Shown: positions 53,907 to 53,907 of the stretch, in pieces
How positions within the stretch are numbered: the first letter of the stretch is position 1
Layout of the letters: every line of letters starts with the position of its first letter
Assembly (NCBI GenBank): GCA_030432195.1
Contig: JAUIHE010000005.1
Span: forward strand, 1-53,907
DNA: 53,907 nucleotides
Source of the DNA: Alphaproteobacteria bacterium
GTDB lineage: Bacteria; Pseudomonadota; Alphaproteobacteria; UBA7985; JAUIBT01
Direction of reading: 5' to 3'
Notes under the pieces: generated by a model
What the model saw: the letters and a program-made list of their open reading frames with translations, nothing else
The model's database searches: none
What the model was told of the DNA's origin: nothing
Program-made: the position numbers and the translations under genes

Positions 53907-53907
53907 T

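Noticed and set aside
1-53907. tRNA or rRNA genes
   Set aside because: I looked for T-loop GGTTCGAATCC-type sequences and rRNA signatures. The only near match is in the SRP RNA.

Overview
The window reads as chromosomal DNA of an alphaproteobacterium. The evidence is the gene order rho, hemJ, hemH, hemE, (origin), ppsR, maf, aroE, coaE, dnaQ on one side and mnmE, mnmG, rsmG, parA, parB plus dnaX, ybaB, recR on the other, a ferrochelatase with a Caulobacter-type Fe-S tail, a membrane-anchored CycM-like cytochrome c, GANTC sites in the putative origin, and moderately GC-rich coding sequence. I cannot assign a genus. The gene set and order around hemE match the Caulobacter/Rickettsia type of origin region, so this appears to be the replication-origin neighbourhood.

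Layout: 0.0-0.9 kb, the end of an IS256-family element cutting off a PD-(D/E)XK-like gene. 1.0-5.0 kb, the glycolate oxidase operon glcDEF (minus strand). 5.2-6.5 kb, an alpha/beta hydrolase and a TerB-like protein. 6.7-8.2 kb, an AT-rich cysteine-containing membrane protein overlapping a class-3 lipase. 8.3-12.8 kb, a DinG-family helicase, a DMT transporter and a uracil-DNA-glycosylase-family protein. 12.8-21.7 kb, an envelope-related group: two tandem SH3b-LprI paralogues (one with about 20 copies of a Pro/Glu/Val repeat), a CAP lipoprotein, a small lipoprotein, an L,D-transpeptidase and a putative aminopeptidase lipoprotein. 21.7-31 kb, cobQ, murI, the oligopeptide/microcin-type ABC system yejABEF, and a cytochrome c. 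31-35.7 kb, pheA, the SRP RNA, dnaX, ybaB and recR. 35.9-46.4 kb, minus-strand parB, parA, rsmG, mnmG, mnmE, rho, hemJ, hemH, hemE with two parS sites. 46.43-46.98 kb, the candidate oriC. 47-51 kb, plus-strand ppsR, maf, aroE, coaE, dnaQ. 51-53.9 kb, an AT-rich accessory segment.

Genes on both sides point away from 46.4-47.0 kb, as expected for co-orientation with bidirectional replication, and the parS sites lie 6-8 kb from it. The haem genes hemE-hemH-hemJ form a pathway group read toward rho. The ppsR-maf-aroE-coaE-dnaQ genes are tightly packed, with maf and aroE overlapping by ATGA.

The least ordinary part is the accessory segment after dnaQ. Two paralogous genes share a conserved leader with an RNA hairpin that shows a covarying base pair, a conserved N-terminal half and divergent glycine-zipper C-termini. 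Four very small two-helix membrane proteins are interspersed with them, one of them below the length cut-off of the ORF track. I suggest, as inference only, a family of membrane-active proteins with candidate immunity partners. A second theme is short perfect tandem duplications (12-18 bp units) scattered in spacers and protein linkers across the window.
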